Shown here piece by piece: positions 13,517-22,113 of a DNA stretch of 24,722 nt. Within the stretch, counting starts at the first letter, position 1. The number at the start of each line of letters is the position of its first letter. Origin of the DNA: JANOAR01 sp031411235 (GTDB lineage: Bacteria > Verrucomicrobiota > Verrucomicrobiia > Verrucomicrobiales > Verrucomicrobiaceae); contig JANOAR010000304.1 in assembly GCA_031411235.1 (NCBI GenBank), positions 1-24,722 on the forward strand, given 5' to 3'. The notes under the pieces were generated by a model. That model was given only the letters and a program-made list of their open reading frames with translations, did not search any database and was not told the DNA's origin. A program made the position numbers and the translations under genes.

Positions 13517-14683
13517 CTACGCAGAGACTTTCATCTCCGCTGTGCCGATGGGATTAGTCTTGCTGGGCGATGTGACGCCCTCGCGATGTGTTGGCGTGGG
13601 GCGACCGGGGCGGAAGTGTTCCTCGTGATCCAGCACTGCCTTTACCAGCGGGAAGGCGGTAGTGAGGTGCTCCAGTGCTTCGCGTGCTGCCGCCACCAGG
13701 GCCTCGGGCGAGGCCTCGGCGCGGAGGTTGAGGATGAGCTGGCCACCGCTGGTGGGCTCGTCGAGTTCCATACCCAACTCGGGCACGTAGTCGGTGCGTA
13801 CGAGATTAATACTGGCGATTTCGCCACCGATGCCATCGTCGGGGCTGAAGGTCATTTTCAAATGAGCGATCTCATTCTCGGTGTTGCGCAGGCGCGTTTG
13901 GATGTCGGTGGCGAGAGCACGCAGGTAGTTGTTGGCGTCGAATTCCAGGCCCGAGGTCAGCGTGATGGTGGCATTCAGCCAGCCGAGCAATGCCTCGCCA
14001 TCGGCATACACATCGTAGTCCATCGCCATGACGGCACGCTGGGCTTGTTCGCCACTGAGCAGGTGCTCAAACCAAGGCTCCAGGCCGGATTGTTGCCGGG
14101 TAGAGACGGCGAGGATGCGGGCGTTGGGGAAGCTGGCGGCGAGAACATCGCGCAGTTCATCTCGCTGTGCGGCGGTGATGAGATCGCTCTTGTTGATGAT
14201 AATGTCGTCGGCCTCTTCGAGTTGTTTTTTGAAGATGTAGAGCACCTTGCTGGAGAAGCTGCTGCCTTCATCCAGGCCGAAGACGCGGCGTGCGCGAATG
14301 GGATCCACGAGGACGCTGAGCGGCGCGATGAGGAAGTCGTTTCCATACATGCGGCGCAGCGGGTAGGTGACGGTGGCGACGAGGTCGGTGCAACTGCCCA
14401 CGGGCTCAGCGATGAAAACATCGGGCTTGGTGGCCTCTGTCAGCTTGCTCGCGGCATCCATGAGTGTGGTGAAGCGGCAGCAAAAACAGCCGCCTGCGAT
14501 CTCTTCCGTGGCGAAGCCTTGGCTGCGCAGCATGGCGGTATCGACGAGGCCGCTGGCCTGGTCATTGGTGATGAGGCCGACGCGCAATCCTTGGTCGGAA
14601 AGGTGCTGGGCGAGTGCGCCCACAGCGGTGGTTTTACCAGCGCCGAGGAAGCCGCCGATCATGATGTAACGTGCTTGGGGCAT
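13517..14683 (-). CDS. COG0523 / CobW-family GTPase (metallochaperone-like)
   Basis: A 388-residue G3E-class P-loop GTPase. Motifs: Walker A GGFLGAGKTT (residues 10-19), a switch with ITNDQASGLVD, the metal-binding GGCFCC (C66-x-C68-C69), the Walker B-like FIAEPVGSCTDL, and the nucleotide-specificity motif NKSD. COG0523 proteins insert or traffic metals (Zn, Co) or act in cofactor maturation. The GSCTDLV in place of the common SGxAxP suggests a distinct subgroup, and the C-terminal domain is not the usual histidine-rich CobW_C: only a few histidines occur near the end (HEEHFRPG). No metal-responsive operator (Zur box) was recognised. It is convergent with the Nudix gene and follows the cytochrome-SUMF1 gene by 43 bp, possibly as one unit. 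Confidence 0.88.
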   Translation of the reverse strand: MPQARYIMIGGFLGAGKTTAVGALAQHLSDQGLRVGLITNDQASGLVDTAMLRSQGFATEEIAGGCFCCRFTTLMDAASKLTEATKPDVFIAEPVGSCTDLVATVTYPLRRMYGNDFLIAPLSVLVDPIRARRVFGLDEGSSFSSKVLYIFKKQLEEADDIIINKSDLITAAQRDELRDVLAASFPNARILAVSTRQQSGLEPWFEHLLSGEQAQRAVMAMDYDVYADGEALLGWLNATITLTSGLEFDANNYLRALATDIQTRLRNTENEIAHLKMTFSPDDGIGGEIASINLVRTDYVPELGMELDEPTSGGQLILNLRAEASPEALVAAAREALEHLTTAFPLVKAVLDHEEHFRPGRPTPTHREGVTSPSKTNPIGTAEMKVSA

Positions 14684-14726
14684 GTGGGGAGTATGGTGCT
14701 GGCGCTATGGGCTTAGCGTTAAAAAA

Positions 14727-16481
14727 TTACTCCTTGGCCACGCCATTATTCCACGCGGCATACATCTCTTCGGGCGTTGGAATGACCAATGGGCGGATGA
14801 TGCGGAAGCCCAGCCACTTGGCGTCGGTGTGGTACCAGATGCTTTTCGGCAACTGGGGATCCTGGCCTTTCCAAGCAGCCTCGGAGCCACGGCGGAAGGC
14901 GCTGCGCAGCATGTCGGGATCGTCATCATAGGAGCCGCCACGAACGATGTGGGGGTAGGGGCCTTTGGATTTGGCCCACTTCGAGCCGTCGGCGATAGCA
15001 CCGAGCGCGGCGTAGGCCTTGTCATCGTAGGGGTCGATGCACCACTCGACGACGTTGCCATAGATGTCGTAGAGGCCCCAGGGGTTGGGCTTTTTCAGGC
15101 CAAGCTTGGCATATTGGTAGTTGGGCGCATTGTCATAGTACCAGGCGTAGTCGCCGATTTGCGCGGGATCATCGCCCCAGAAGTAGGCGGTGGTGGTGCC
15201 TGCGCGTGCGGCGTATTCCCATTCCGCCTCGGTGGGCAAGCGGTAGTAGTGGCCCGTCTGGGCGCTCAGCCACTGGCAGTATTTATTGGCTGCGTGCTGC
15301 GTCATGCTGATCGCGGGGTAGCCGTCCGTACCCATGCCGAAGCTCATCTCCGTATACGGCGTGGTGGGCTGGCTGACGAGGTTTTCCAGCTTGTCATCGG
15401 GCTTGAAGTTCTTGGGCGCACCATCCTTGTGGCGGTCGATAGCCGTGATCATGAAGGGCTGATACTCGTCCCAGCTCACCTCGTATTTACCCATCCAGAA
15501 GGGCTGCACTTTTACCTTCACCTGCGGGCCTTCGTCATCGCCACGTTTGTCTTCCGAGGCAGGGCTGCCGAGCATGAATTCACCGCCCTTGATGGCGACC
15601 ATGTGGTAGGGCACGCCTGTCTTTGGAATCTTGCTGTCGTAGGCCTTCATATCCGCCTCGGACTTTTCAGTTTGGGTCTTGACGATGAAGGCGTGAATGC
15701 GTTTTACCAGTTCCAGGGTGTCGGGTGTGACGTTGGCTAGCCCGCCTTTTTCCTTGGCTTTCAAGGTGATGCCCTCGGGCCACACGGCACCCTGTTCCAC
15801 CCAGCCTTTGAGCAGTGCTGTTTGGTCTTTGCTTAGCAGGCCGCTCTTCTTGGGCGGCATCACGTCATCATCGTCATCGGCGAGGATGGTGCGGGTAAAG
15901 AGGGACGACTTATCGGCATCAAAAGCGATGAGATTGGGCGCATTTTCGCCCGTGGTGAGCGTCTGCTTTTGTGTGGTGATAATCCAGTCGCCCTTAGACT
16001 TTTCATCATTGTGACAGGACACGCAGTTTTGTTCGAGGATGGGCTGGATGTGCTTCACGAAGTCTATGCGTGGTTTTTGTTCCAGTTTCACGCCTTCGGG
16101 CCACGGGGCACCTTGGGCGACCCAGTCTTTGATGAGGGCTACCTGCGTGGCGGCGAGTATGCCTTCCTTCTTTGGCGGCATGACATCGTCGTCATCCGCA
16201 GCCAGCGCGATGAGTGTGTAGAGAGGGCTCTTTGCGGGATCACCGGGGACGAGTGCTGTGCCGTTTTCGCCGCCTTTCAGACACTCTTCGCGGGTCTGCA
16301 TTTTGAGGTCGCCTTTGCTGCTTTTCTCGCTGTGGCAATGCACGCACGCTGCTTCTAGGATGGGCTTGATGTGCTTGTTGAAGTCTGCTTTCACCGCGTC
16401 AGCGGCATAGGAGGGCAGGGCAAGGGCAGTGAACAGCGCGACGGCGTGGAATGAATAGTGGCGAAGCATGGGGTGAGGCAT
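14727..16481 (-). CDS. Exported di-haem PSCyt1-type cytochrome c / SUMF1-domain fusion
   Basis: A 584-residue protein. A signal peptide is visible (FHAVALFTALALPSYA). Two tandem c-type haem domains of the planctomycete/verrucomicrobial PSCyt1 kind follow: CVHCH at 46-50 with DDDDVMPPKK about 50 residues later, and CVSCH at 153-157 with DDDDDVMPPKK. The two halves are clearly internal duplicates. From about residue 300 a SUMF1/FGE-sulfatase domain follows (GGEFMLGSP, YEVSWDEYQPFM, RLPTEAEWEYAARAGT, YDIYGNVVEWC, VRGGSYDD, FRRGSEA, GFRIIR). The active-site cysteine pair of true formylglycine-generating enzymes is absent: serine/phenylalanine and glycine positions occupy that region. A binding or structural role is therefore likelier than sulfatase activation. 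Start at 16481 (MPHPMLRHYS); 16469 is possible. Periplasmic. Confidence 0.88.
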   Translation of the reverse strand: MPHPMLRHYSFHAVALFTALALPSYAADAVKADFNKHIKPILEAACVHCHSEKSSKGDLKMQTREECLKGGENGTALVPGDPAKSPLYTLIALAADDDDVMPPKKEGILAATQVALIKDWVAQGAPWPEGVKLEQKPRIDFVKHIQPILEQNCVSCHNDEKSKGDWIITTQKQTLTTGENAPNLIAFDADKSSLFTRTILADDDDDVMPPKKSGLLSKDQTALLKGWVEQGAVWPEGITLKAKEKGGLANVTPDTLELVKRIHAFIVKTQTEKSEADMKAYDSKIPKTGVPYHMVAIKGGEFMLGSPASEDKRGDDEGPQVKVKVQPFWMGKYEVSWDEYQPFMITAIDRHKDGAPKNFKPDDKLENLVSQPTTPYTEMSFGMGTDGYPAISMTQHAANKYCQWLSAQTGHYYRLPTEAEWEYAARAGTTTAYFWGDDPAQIGDYAWYYDNAPNYQYAKLGLKKPNPWGLYDIYGNVVEWCIDPYDDKAYAALGAIADGSKWAKSKGPYPHIVRGGSYDDDPDMLRSAFRRGSEAAWKGQDPQLPKSIWYHTDAKWLGFRIIRPLVIPTPEEMYAAWNNGVAKE

Positions 16482-16579
16482 AACGAAATGAGGGGCTATA
16501 ATTCTCATCATTTTGCCCCGTGCGCTAGCTCCAATGCCACTGCCAGATGGAGTTCCGGCAAAAAATTGCTCTCTGCACA

Positions 16580-17767
16580 CTACGAGCCCGACTCGGCAGG
16601 CACCTCGCCTAATACGGCATCAATCGTGCCCTCCTCGCCGTTGCGCCAGACTTCCATGATGACTTTCGAACCTGGGGCCGTGAGTTGGATCAGCGCCCGC
16701 AGTTCCTCCACGGTGCGCACAAATCGACCGTTAAATTTGGTGATAATGTCTCCGGGTTTGAACTCCGCATTGGCCGCAGGCGAGCCCGGAATGGGAAGGC
16801 CAATGCGCACGCCCATTTTGCCAAGCCCGTCGCCCTGGGGGATGCGCTGCGTCTCCATGTCCGCAAAGCCGAGGTAGCCGCCCTTGGATGTCTTGCGCTT
16901 CACGCTCTGATCGTTGGCGTGCATGTATTTGATCGTCTCGACGACAGACTTTGCCGTGTTCGAGGGCACCGCAAATCCTACGCCCTGCCAGGTGCTCACA
17001 TCGCGCCCAAAGATCATCGTGTTGATGCCGATGATTTCGCCGCGCACGTTGATTAGCGGGCCACCCGAGTTGCCGGGGTTGATGACGGTGTCGGTCTGGA
17101 GGAAATCGAGCGTGCTCTCATTGCTCTTTTGCACGCGGTCGCGAGCGCTGATGATGCCCTGCGTGACGGTGCCGCTGAGGCCAAAGGGATTGCCCACGGC
17201 GAATACGATCTGCCCGGTTCGCACCTTGTTAGAGTCGCCAAAAGTGAGGGCTGGGAAGTTGGTTCGTTCACTCTCGATTTTCAGCAAGGCGATGTCGCGC
17301 ACCTCGCTGGCGTCAATCACCCGAGCTGTGTATTCGACTTGGTCATGGGTCATCACCGTGACTTTTTGAGCCCCCTTGATGACGTGGTAGTTGGTCACTA
17401 CATGGCCTTCGGCACTGATGATCACACCCGAGCCTAGGCCCGGTGTCACATTGGTCTGGTAGCCGATACGATAGCCATCGGTGACCAATCTTTTCTGTGC
17501 CGTCAAGGTATCGACCCGCACCGTCGCGGGCAGCACGGCATCGACGAGCCGAGCATACTGCTCATCCAACGCGATGAGACTGGGCACATCACTCGCGGCA
17601 AGTCGCGGTGCGACTGGCGCAGTGAAGTTCTCTTGGCTCGGGCTCTGGCCTTGCAGCAAGTCCAACACGCCGTAACCCGCTTGTCTGTTGCGTACGAAAG
17701 CAAACAGCAGCGCAGCAAAGGCGAGCGTTAAAAGAGCGAGGGAAGCGCGGCGAAGATGATGGGGCAT
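16580..17767 (-). CDS. HtrA/DegP-like S1C serine protease with one PDZ domain
   Basis: A 395-residue protein anchored by an N-terminal segment (LALLTLAFAALLFAFV). The trypsin-like catalytic triad is visible: H128 in VVTNYHVIKG, D158 in VRDIALLK and S234 in INPGNSGGPL. The oxyanion and substrate strands GLGSGVII, FAVGNPFGLSGTVTQGIIS and GVGFAVPSN are all canonical for DegS/DegP. One PDZ domain follows (about 300-390; PGSPAANAEFKPGDIITKFNG). It is expected in the periplasm or attached to the inner membrane, degrading or sensing misfolded envelope proteins. A single PDZ and membrane anchor make it DegS-like in layout, but DegQ-type proteolysis is equally possible. The next gene starts 98 bp downstream on the same strand. 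Confidence 0.93.
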   Translation of the reverse strand: MPHHLRRASLALLTLAFAALLFAFVRNRQAGYGVLDLLQGQSPSQENFTAPVAPRLAASDVPSLIALDEQYARLVDAVLPATVRVDTLTAQKRLVTDGYRIGYQTNVTPGLGSGVIISAEGHVVTNYHVIKGAQKVTVMTHDQVEYTARVIDASEVRDIALLKIESERTNFPALTFGDSNKVRTGQIVFAVGNPFGLSGTVTQGIISARDRVQKSNESTLDFLQTDTVINPGNSGGPLINVRGEIIGINTMIFGRDVSTWQGVGFAVPSNTAKSVVETIKYMHANDQSVKRKTSKGGYLGFADMETQRIPQGDGLGKMGVRIGLPIPGSPAANAEFKPGDIITKFNGRFVRTVEELRALIQLTAPGSKVIMEVWRNGEEGTIDAVLGEVPAESGS

Positions 17768-17802
17768 GGCTGGAAAAACATTGGGCTGTGATGGCGGTAA
17801 CG

Positions 17803-19968
17803 TTACTGAAGCATGGCTTTGGGTACTTCGCGCTGCTCAAAAACATAGGCACGTAACCGCTCGTGCCCAGGCTTCGCCAGCGTGGGGTCATCGTTCAGTG
17901 TGCGCTCGGCGAGCTGCCGCGCGATGCGTACGAGGCGCGTATCGGCCAGCAGCTCGGCAAAGCGCAGCGGAGCCTGCCCGCTCTGCGCATGACCCAGCAC
18001 ATTGCCCGGCCCGCGCCGTCGTAGATCCTCCTCCGCGATGCGAAAGCCATCGCTCGTCTCCGCCATGATCGCGAGCCGCTCCTTGGCCTCCTCATCCTTT
18101 TCATCAATGAACAGCACGCAGTGACTGTGGTGCGCTCCGCGTCCGATGCGACCGCGAAGCTGGTGCAACTGCGCGAGGCCAAAGCGCTCGGCATCGTGGA
18201 TGAACATCACCGTCGCGTTCGGCACATCCACGCCCACCTCGATCACCGTTGTGGACACCAGCGCCTTCGTCACGCCTTCGCGGAAGTCCTTCATCACCGC
18301 ATCCTTTTCATCGCCACTCATGCGCCCATGCAGCAGGCCTACCGCGTGCGGTTTCAGCAGCTTGCTCCAGCTCTCGTGGCCCTTCTTCGCCGCGCCCGCA
18401 TCCAGCTTCTCCGACTCGTCGATGAGCGGGTACACGATGTAGCCCTGCCGCCCCTCGGCGATCTGCTCCAGCAAAAATTTGGCGCTCTCCTCGATCATTT
18501 TTTGCGACCGCACCATGGTGGTGATCGTCACATCATCGCGTGGTTTCACGTCGATGGTGGAGACATCCAGGTCGCCGTAAATCGTCAGCGTCAGCGTGCG
18601 TGGGATAGGCGTCGCCGTCATCACCAGCACATCCGGCGCGTGTCCGTGTTGGATGAGTTTTGCCCGCTGAGAGACGCCAAACTTGTGCTGCTCATCAATG
18701 ATCGCGAGCCCCAGATTCGTCAGCAGCGCCTGGTCATTCAGCAGCGCGTGTGTGCCGATGACGATGTGGGGAAGTTCACCCGTAACCCCCTCCTGAAGCA
18801 ACTCCATGCTGCCGTCATCCTTCTTCGATCCCGTGCGCATGGCCACGCGCAGGCCTAGTGGTTCCAGCCACTTCCTGGCATTGCGCACATGCTGCTCGGC
18901 TAAAATTTGCGTCGGTGCCATCAGCGCCGCTTGCGTGCCTGCTTCCACGGCAGTGAGCATCGCGGCGAAGGCCACCACCGTCTTGCCACTGCCCACGTCG
19001 CCGTGCAGAAGGCGGTTCATCGGCGCATCCAGCGCCATGTCCGCGCGGATTTCGCGCAGGCTTCTTTGCTGCGCCTCGGTGAGCGTGAATGGCAAGCCCG
19101 CGAGGAAGGCATCGAGCAATCTCCCATCGCCCAGCAGTGCCCGCCCGCCCGAGGCGGTGTGCTCGCGCCGCCGCCGCACCACGCGCAGTTGATACAAATA
19201 AAACTCCTCCAGCGCGAGGTAGCGCCGCGCCTTCTGCAAGGCTTCCAACGAGCTGGGGAAGTGCGCCTCGCGCCAGCACTTGGAGTGCGATAATCCCGCA
19301 AACTCGCCTTCTGCTTTCGGCTTCGGCAGCACGTCCGGCATGAAGGGCTCCGGCAGCATCTGAAAGCAATGCCATGCCGCCGCTCGCAATGCCTTCTGGG
19401 CCAGCCCGCCTCGCAGCCGGTAAATCGGTGTGATGCGGGCCGCGTGGATCGTCACCGCTTCATCGTCATCGCCACCTTGGATGATCTCATACTCTGGGTG
19501 CCCCATCGACAGTTGCCCTTTGAAGTCGGTGATCTTGCCATGCACGATCAGTTCCTGGCCCTCGGCGATCACCCTCGCCATGAATGGCATATTCCACCAA
19601 CGTAGCGTGAGCTGCTGGCCCAGTCCATTGCCCGCCACGTGCTGCACCAGCGCTTCAAAATTGCCGCCCCCGCGCTTGCTGCCGAAGTATTTAATACCCG
19701 TCTGCACCACCAGCACATGATGGCAGCTCGGCACTTCCGAAGCCAGAAATGCCTGACCGTCCATGCGTCGCCGATCCTCATGGCGAAAGGGCAGCAGCGA
19801 CACCACATCGTCCACGGTGGTGAGCCCTTCCTTCGCCAAACTGCGAACCACAGGCGCAGAGATACCAGGGACGGCGCTTAGCAGGCAGTGAAGTAAAGGA
19901 TGCGGGGAGGTGGGATCAACGGGCACGGACACGATGGCGATCAGAGCGTGCGATACAGCCCAGCGCAA
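17803..19968 (-). CDS. recG: ATP-dependent DNA helicase RecG
   Basis: A 721-residue protein, normal for RecG, which remodels stalled replication forks and branch-migrates Holliday junctions. An N-terminal wedge/OB domain (about 30-240) with SAVPGISAPVVRSLAKEG and SLLPFRHEDRR leads into SF2 motifs: GDVGSGKTVVAFAAM (Walker A), APTQILAEQH (Ia), DEQHKFGVSQR (II; usually DEQHRFGV), MTATPIPRTL (III), GLLHGRMSGDEKDAVM, STTVIEVGVDVPNATVM (V) and HQLRGRIGRG (VI), then the RecG-specific DGFRIAEEDLRRRGPGNVLG. The outermost start is a TTG. GTG codons at 19932 and 19926 (VSVPVDPTS) are equally likely starts, so the first 12-14 residues are uncertain. A strong terminator lies 36-70 bp upstream and isolates it from the polysaccharide genes. 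Confidence 0.96.
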   Translation of the reverse strand: MRWAVSHALIAIVSVPVDPTSPHPLLHCLLSAVPGISAPVVRSLAKEGLTTVDDVVSLLPFRHEDRRRMDGQAFLASEVPSCHHVLVVQTGIKYFGSKRGGGNFEALVQHVAGNGLGQQLTLRWWNMPFMARVIAEGQELIVHGKITDFKGQLSMGHPEYEIIQGGDDDEAVTIHAARITPIYRLRGGLAQKALRAAAWHCFQMLPEPFMPDVLPKPKAEGEFAGLSHSKCWREAHFPSSLEALQKARRYLALEEFYLYQLRVVRRRREHTASGGRALLGDGRLLDAFLAGLPFTLTEAQQRSLREIRADMALDAPMNRLLHGDVGSGKTVVAFAAMLTAVEAGTQAALMAPTQILAEQHVRNARKWLEPLGLRVAMRTGSKKDDGSMELLQEGVTGELPHIVIGTHALLNDQALLTNLGLAIIDEQHKFGVSQRAKLIQHGHAPDVLVMTATPIPRTLTLTIYGDLDVSTIDVKPRDDVTITTMVRSQKMIEESAKFLLEQIAEGRQGYIVYPLIDESEKLDAGAAKKGHESWSKLLKPHAVGLLHGRMSGDEKDAVMKDFREGVTKALVSTTVIEVGVDVPNATVMFIHDAERFGLAQLHQLRGRIGRGAHHSHCVLFIDEKDEEAKERLAIMAETSDGFRIAEEDLRRRGPGNVLGHAQSGQAPLRFAELLADTRLVRIARQLAERTLNDDPTLAKPGHERLRAYVFEQREVPKAMLQ

Positions 19969-19993
19969 CGGCTTGAATCACGGCGAATGGCCC

Positions 19994-20038
19994 AAAATAA
20001 AAAGCCCGTCGCGTGGTAAAAATTACCACGCGACGGGC
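19994..20038 (-). terminator. Strong intrinsic terminator (minus strand)
   Basis: GCCCGTCGCGTGGTAA and its exact complement (20004-20038) form a 16-bp perfect stem with a 3-nt loop. On the minus strand it is followed immediately by TTTTTATTTT (20003-19994). No T-run exists on the other side, so it terminates minus-strand transcripts coming from the 20100-24722 side, before recG. Confidence 0.88.
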
Positions 20039-20131
20039 ACAGGGAAGTTCATGCGCCTGCTGACGGCTTTAAGGGCGTTCCGCCGCCGAAAGCTGGCAAG
20101 CCAGCCCGGCAAAACGACATTCAGCAGGCGC
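20004..20131 (-). ncRNA. Candidate small structured RNA ending at the terminator
   Basis: On the minus strand 20131-20121 (GCGCCTGCTGA) pairs perfectly over 11 bp with 20063-20053 (TCAGCAGGCGC). Between them lie an internal perfect hairpin GCTGGC-TT-GCCAGC and a smaller GGCG-GAA-CGCC. After a short single-stranded stretch comes the strong terminator. A weak promoter-like pair sits at the right spacing upstream. The region does not match tmRNA, 4.5S RNA, RNase P RNA or a riboswitch that I recognise. It could be a stand-alone sRNA or a 3' UTR structure of the polysaccharide operon. Confidence 0.33.
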
Positions 20132-20136
20132 GAATC

Positions 20137-20165
20137 AGTGTCATCACTGAGGCCTTGAAAGTCAA
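20137..20165 (-). promoter_or_regulatory. Possible sigma-70-like promoter for the candidate RNA
   Basis: On the minus strand TTGACT (20165-20160) is followed after 17 nt by GACACT (20142-20137). The -35 is good (5/6) and the -10 is poor (3/6). The predicted start about 7 nt downstream coincides with the first base pairs of the structured RNA. A TCAGTG-ATGA-CACTGA hairpin overlaps the -10 region. Suggestive only. Confidence 0.22.
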
Positions 20166-20214
20166 CGCAGAGCTGGCGACTGCGGCCCAATAACCACCCA
20201 CCACCCGCCATCCC

Positions 20215-22098
20215 CTACTTACCATCCTTCTGTTTCATCGCCTCTTTTAGTGGGAAGTAAAAATCCAACCAGCGCATCTCACCATCGCGGTTTTGCAAAC
20301 CTGCGTCTCTGGCCCATTCGTACGCTTTTAGCGCTTCCTCATTCTTTCCCCAGCGCTGGTAGTGCATACCCATCGCCATGCGTGACTCCTCGTACAAAGG
20401 TGCCAAGTCGATAGCTTTTTGCACTGCCTTGCGTGCATCCTCCTCGCGACGCAGGCCGTCGTAGGCATCAGCCAGCGCGAGAGGGTACAGGTAACGATGT
20501 GAATTGAGCGAACAGGCCGTTTCCAGATCCACCACCGCCTTGCCCAGCAAGCGTTTGCTCACGCTCTCTGGTAGGCTGGGCTTCCACTGCTCCAGATAAG
20601 CTAGACCGCGCTGGTAGTAGTGCTCGGGGTTCATCGCATCGCGTTCCACCGCTTTGCTCAGCCACTCCAAGCGAGCATGCATGTCAGCACTTTTTTCGGC
20701 CATGTGCGCCTTCGCTGCATACCAATCCCCAGGCGCATAATGGACAGCTCCCACGAGTGATCCCAGGGCGGCAACGATGAGCACCATCTTACTCAGCGGG
20801 CGCACTCCACGCAGCTTCACGGAGCTATGACTTTCGGAATCAAAACCAGGATTGGCCAGCATCCCCATGAGGATCGCTCCCGTGATCGCCGTGGCCGCGA
20901 CATGGAAGTGAAAGTCTAGCCCCGCGTGTACCGCCGTCGCCAACACCGCGCCACAAGCTCCCATTGCAAAGCCCAGCGAATGGCTCTGCAACTGCCCCGT
21001 GAGTGGGAACTTCTGCATCGCAAACCAGCGCACAAACCCCAGTCCATTCCATAAATGCACCAGCAACACCAGCAGCACCAGCACCAGGCCCACCCAGCCA
21101 TAGTCGGCCAGCATCTGAATGTATTCGTTATGAGCAAACTCAGGCTCCGGGCTATACACCGCCATCGCTGCCGGGCGCAGCGTCACACCGTAATCATAGA
21201 ACATCCGCGAGCCAGCGCCCGTCACGGGTTGCAGCGCATGTTGATCCATCGCCGACTGCCAGATCAACAGCCGCACATCCTGCTGTGCCGGGCTGCCCAT
21301 CATGCGTTTTGTCATCTGTTCATTCGTCACCATGTACAGTACCGTGCCACCGAGAGCCGCGAGGATAATGCCCCCAACGAGCAACTTGAAAAACAGATGC
21401 CGCTGAGTTTTCCAAACCAGCAAAAAGCTCAAAATGGCGAACCCAAAGCCTCCCACAGCCAGGCCTAACATCGCCCCCCGACTCATGCTGAGCCCAATGC
21501 CAATCACCGCAGCCACAGCGAGAAAACCCAGCAGCAATTTTATCGACGCGCCGCCTCGGCCAAAGAACATCTGCCCCGCGCTGAGGAAGACCACGAACGA
21601 CAGAAACGCAGCGAGATGATTGGGATTGGTATAGAAGCCGCCGATGCGTCCGGTCTCAAACGTGCGCACAAAACCCGGCACCACATGGTAGGCCCAGTTC
21701 CCTGAGAAGTGGATGAAGCCGACGATGAGATTGCCCACCGTCAGGATCACCAGCACCACCATCAGCGCCACTCGCCAACGCGGATGACTGACCACCGTCG
21801 CCGTGAGTAAGTAGGCCACGAAGCAGCCGAGGAAGATATAAATATCCTCCCGCGCATAGACTTCCACAGGCGACAGCCAGGCCCGCCCGAGCAGATACAA
21901 CGTGAGCGCTAACACCGAGGCGAGGCACACATCGCTCGGTGGGAAATTGATGCGCAGCTTCCATCGCAGCCCAGCCACAAGACCCGCGATACCGAGCAGC
22001 GCACAGCCTGGCCAGAAAAACATCAAGCGCGTCTCCGTGGCAAAGACGCCGATGACCAAGAGAGCAATAAGGAAGAGGGAAGTAACAAGAAGTTTCAT
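20215..22098 (-). CDS. O-antigen ligase / polymerase (Wzy_C) with C-terminal TPR region
   Basis: A 627-residue polytopic membrane protein. About 10-12 hydrophobic segments span residues 1-460. The Wzy/WaaL core is marked by GGFYTNPNHLAAFLSF, GLSMSRGAMLGLAVG and the periplasmic-loop motif FAHNEYIQMLADYGWVGL. After a last membrane segment (about 435-450) the tail holds TPR-like helices with PEHYYQRGLAYLEQW, YPLALADAYDGLRREEDARK and ESRMAMGMHYQRWGKNEEALKAYEWA. Such proteins polymerise repeat units or transfer polymer to an acceptor at the outer face of the inner membrane, and the TPR tail probably scaffolds partners. Ligase and polymerase cannot be told apart here. It is last in a minus-strand run, 15 bp after the glycosyltransferase. 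Confidence 0.88.
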   Translation of the reverse strand: MKLLVTSLFLIALLVIGVFATETRLMFFWPGCALLGIAGLVAGLRWKLRINFPPSDVCLASVLALTLYLLGRAWLSPVEVYAREDIYIFLGCFVAYLLTATVVSHPRWRVALMVVLVILTVGNLIVGFIHFSGNWAYHVVPGFVRTFETGRIGGFYTNPNHLAAFLSFVVFLSAGQMFFGRGGASIKLLLGFLAVAAVIGIGLSMSRGAMLGLAVGGFGFAILSFLLVWKTQRHLFFKLLVGGIILAALGGTVLYMVTNEQMTKRMMGSPAQQDVRLLIWQSAMDQHALQPVTGAGSRMFYDYGVTLRPAAMAVYSPEPEFAHNEYIQMLADYGWVGLVLVLLVLLVHLWNGLGFVRWFAMQKFPLTGQLQSHSLGFAMGACGAVLATAVHAGLDFHFHVAATAITGAILMGMLANPGFDSESHSSVKLRGVRPLSKMVLIVAALGSLVGAVHYAPGDWYAAKAHMAEKSADMHARLEWLSKAVERDAMNPEHYYQRGLAYLEQWKPSLPESVSKRLLGKAVVDLETACSLNSHRYLYPLALADAYDGLRREEDARKAVQKAIDLAPLYEESRMAMGMHYQRWGKNEEALKAYEWARDAGLQNRDGEMRWLDFYFPLKEAMKQKDGK

Positions 22099-22113
22099 TG
22101 AGAGAGGGGAAAA

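Noticed and set aside
13460..14716. A 418-codon plus-strand frame opposite the CobW-type GTPase
   Set aside because: Antisense shadow of a gene with Walker A, CxCC and NKSD motifs. No domain or signal in the translation.
14727..15700. Reading the SUMF1 domain as the activating enzyme for the sulfatase at 6690-8171
   Set aside because: The cysteine pair needed for formylglycine formation is missing, and the gene is distant and on the other strand.
14682..15740. A 352-codon plus-strand frame opposite the cytochrome-SUMF1 gene
   Set aside because: Valine/glycine-rich antisense translation without motifs. The minus-strand protein is clearly real.
20023..20211. A 62-codon minus-strand frame between the polymerase and recG
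   Set aside because: It runs through the terminator stem and the internal hairpins, so structure rather than coding explains the sequence. No family resemblance.
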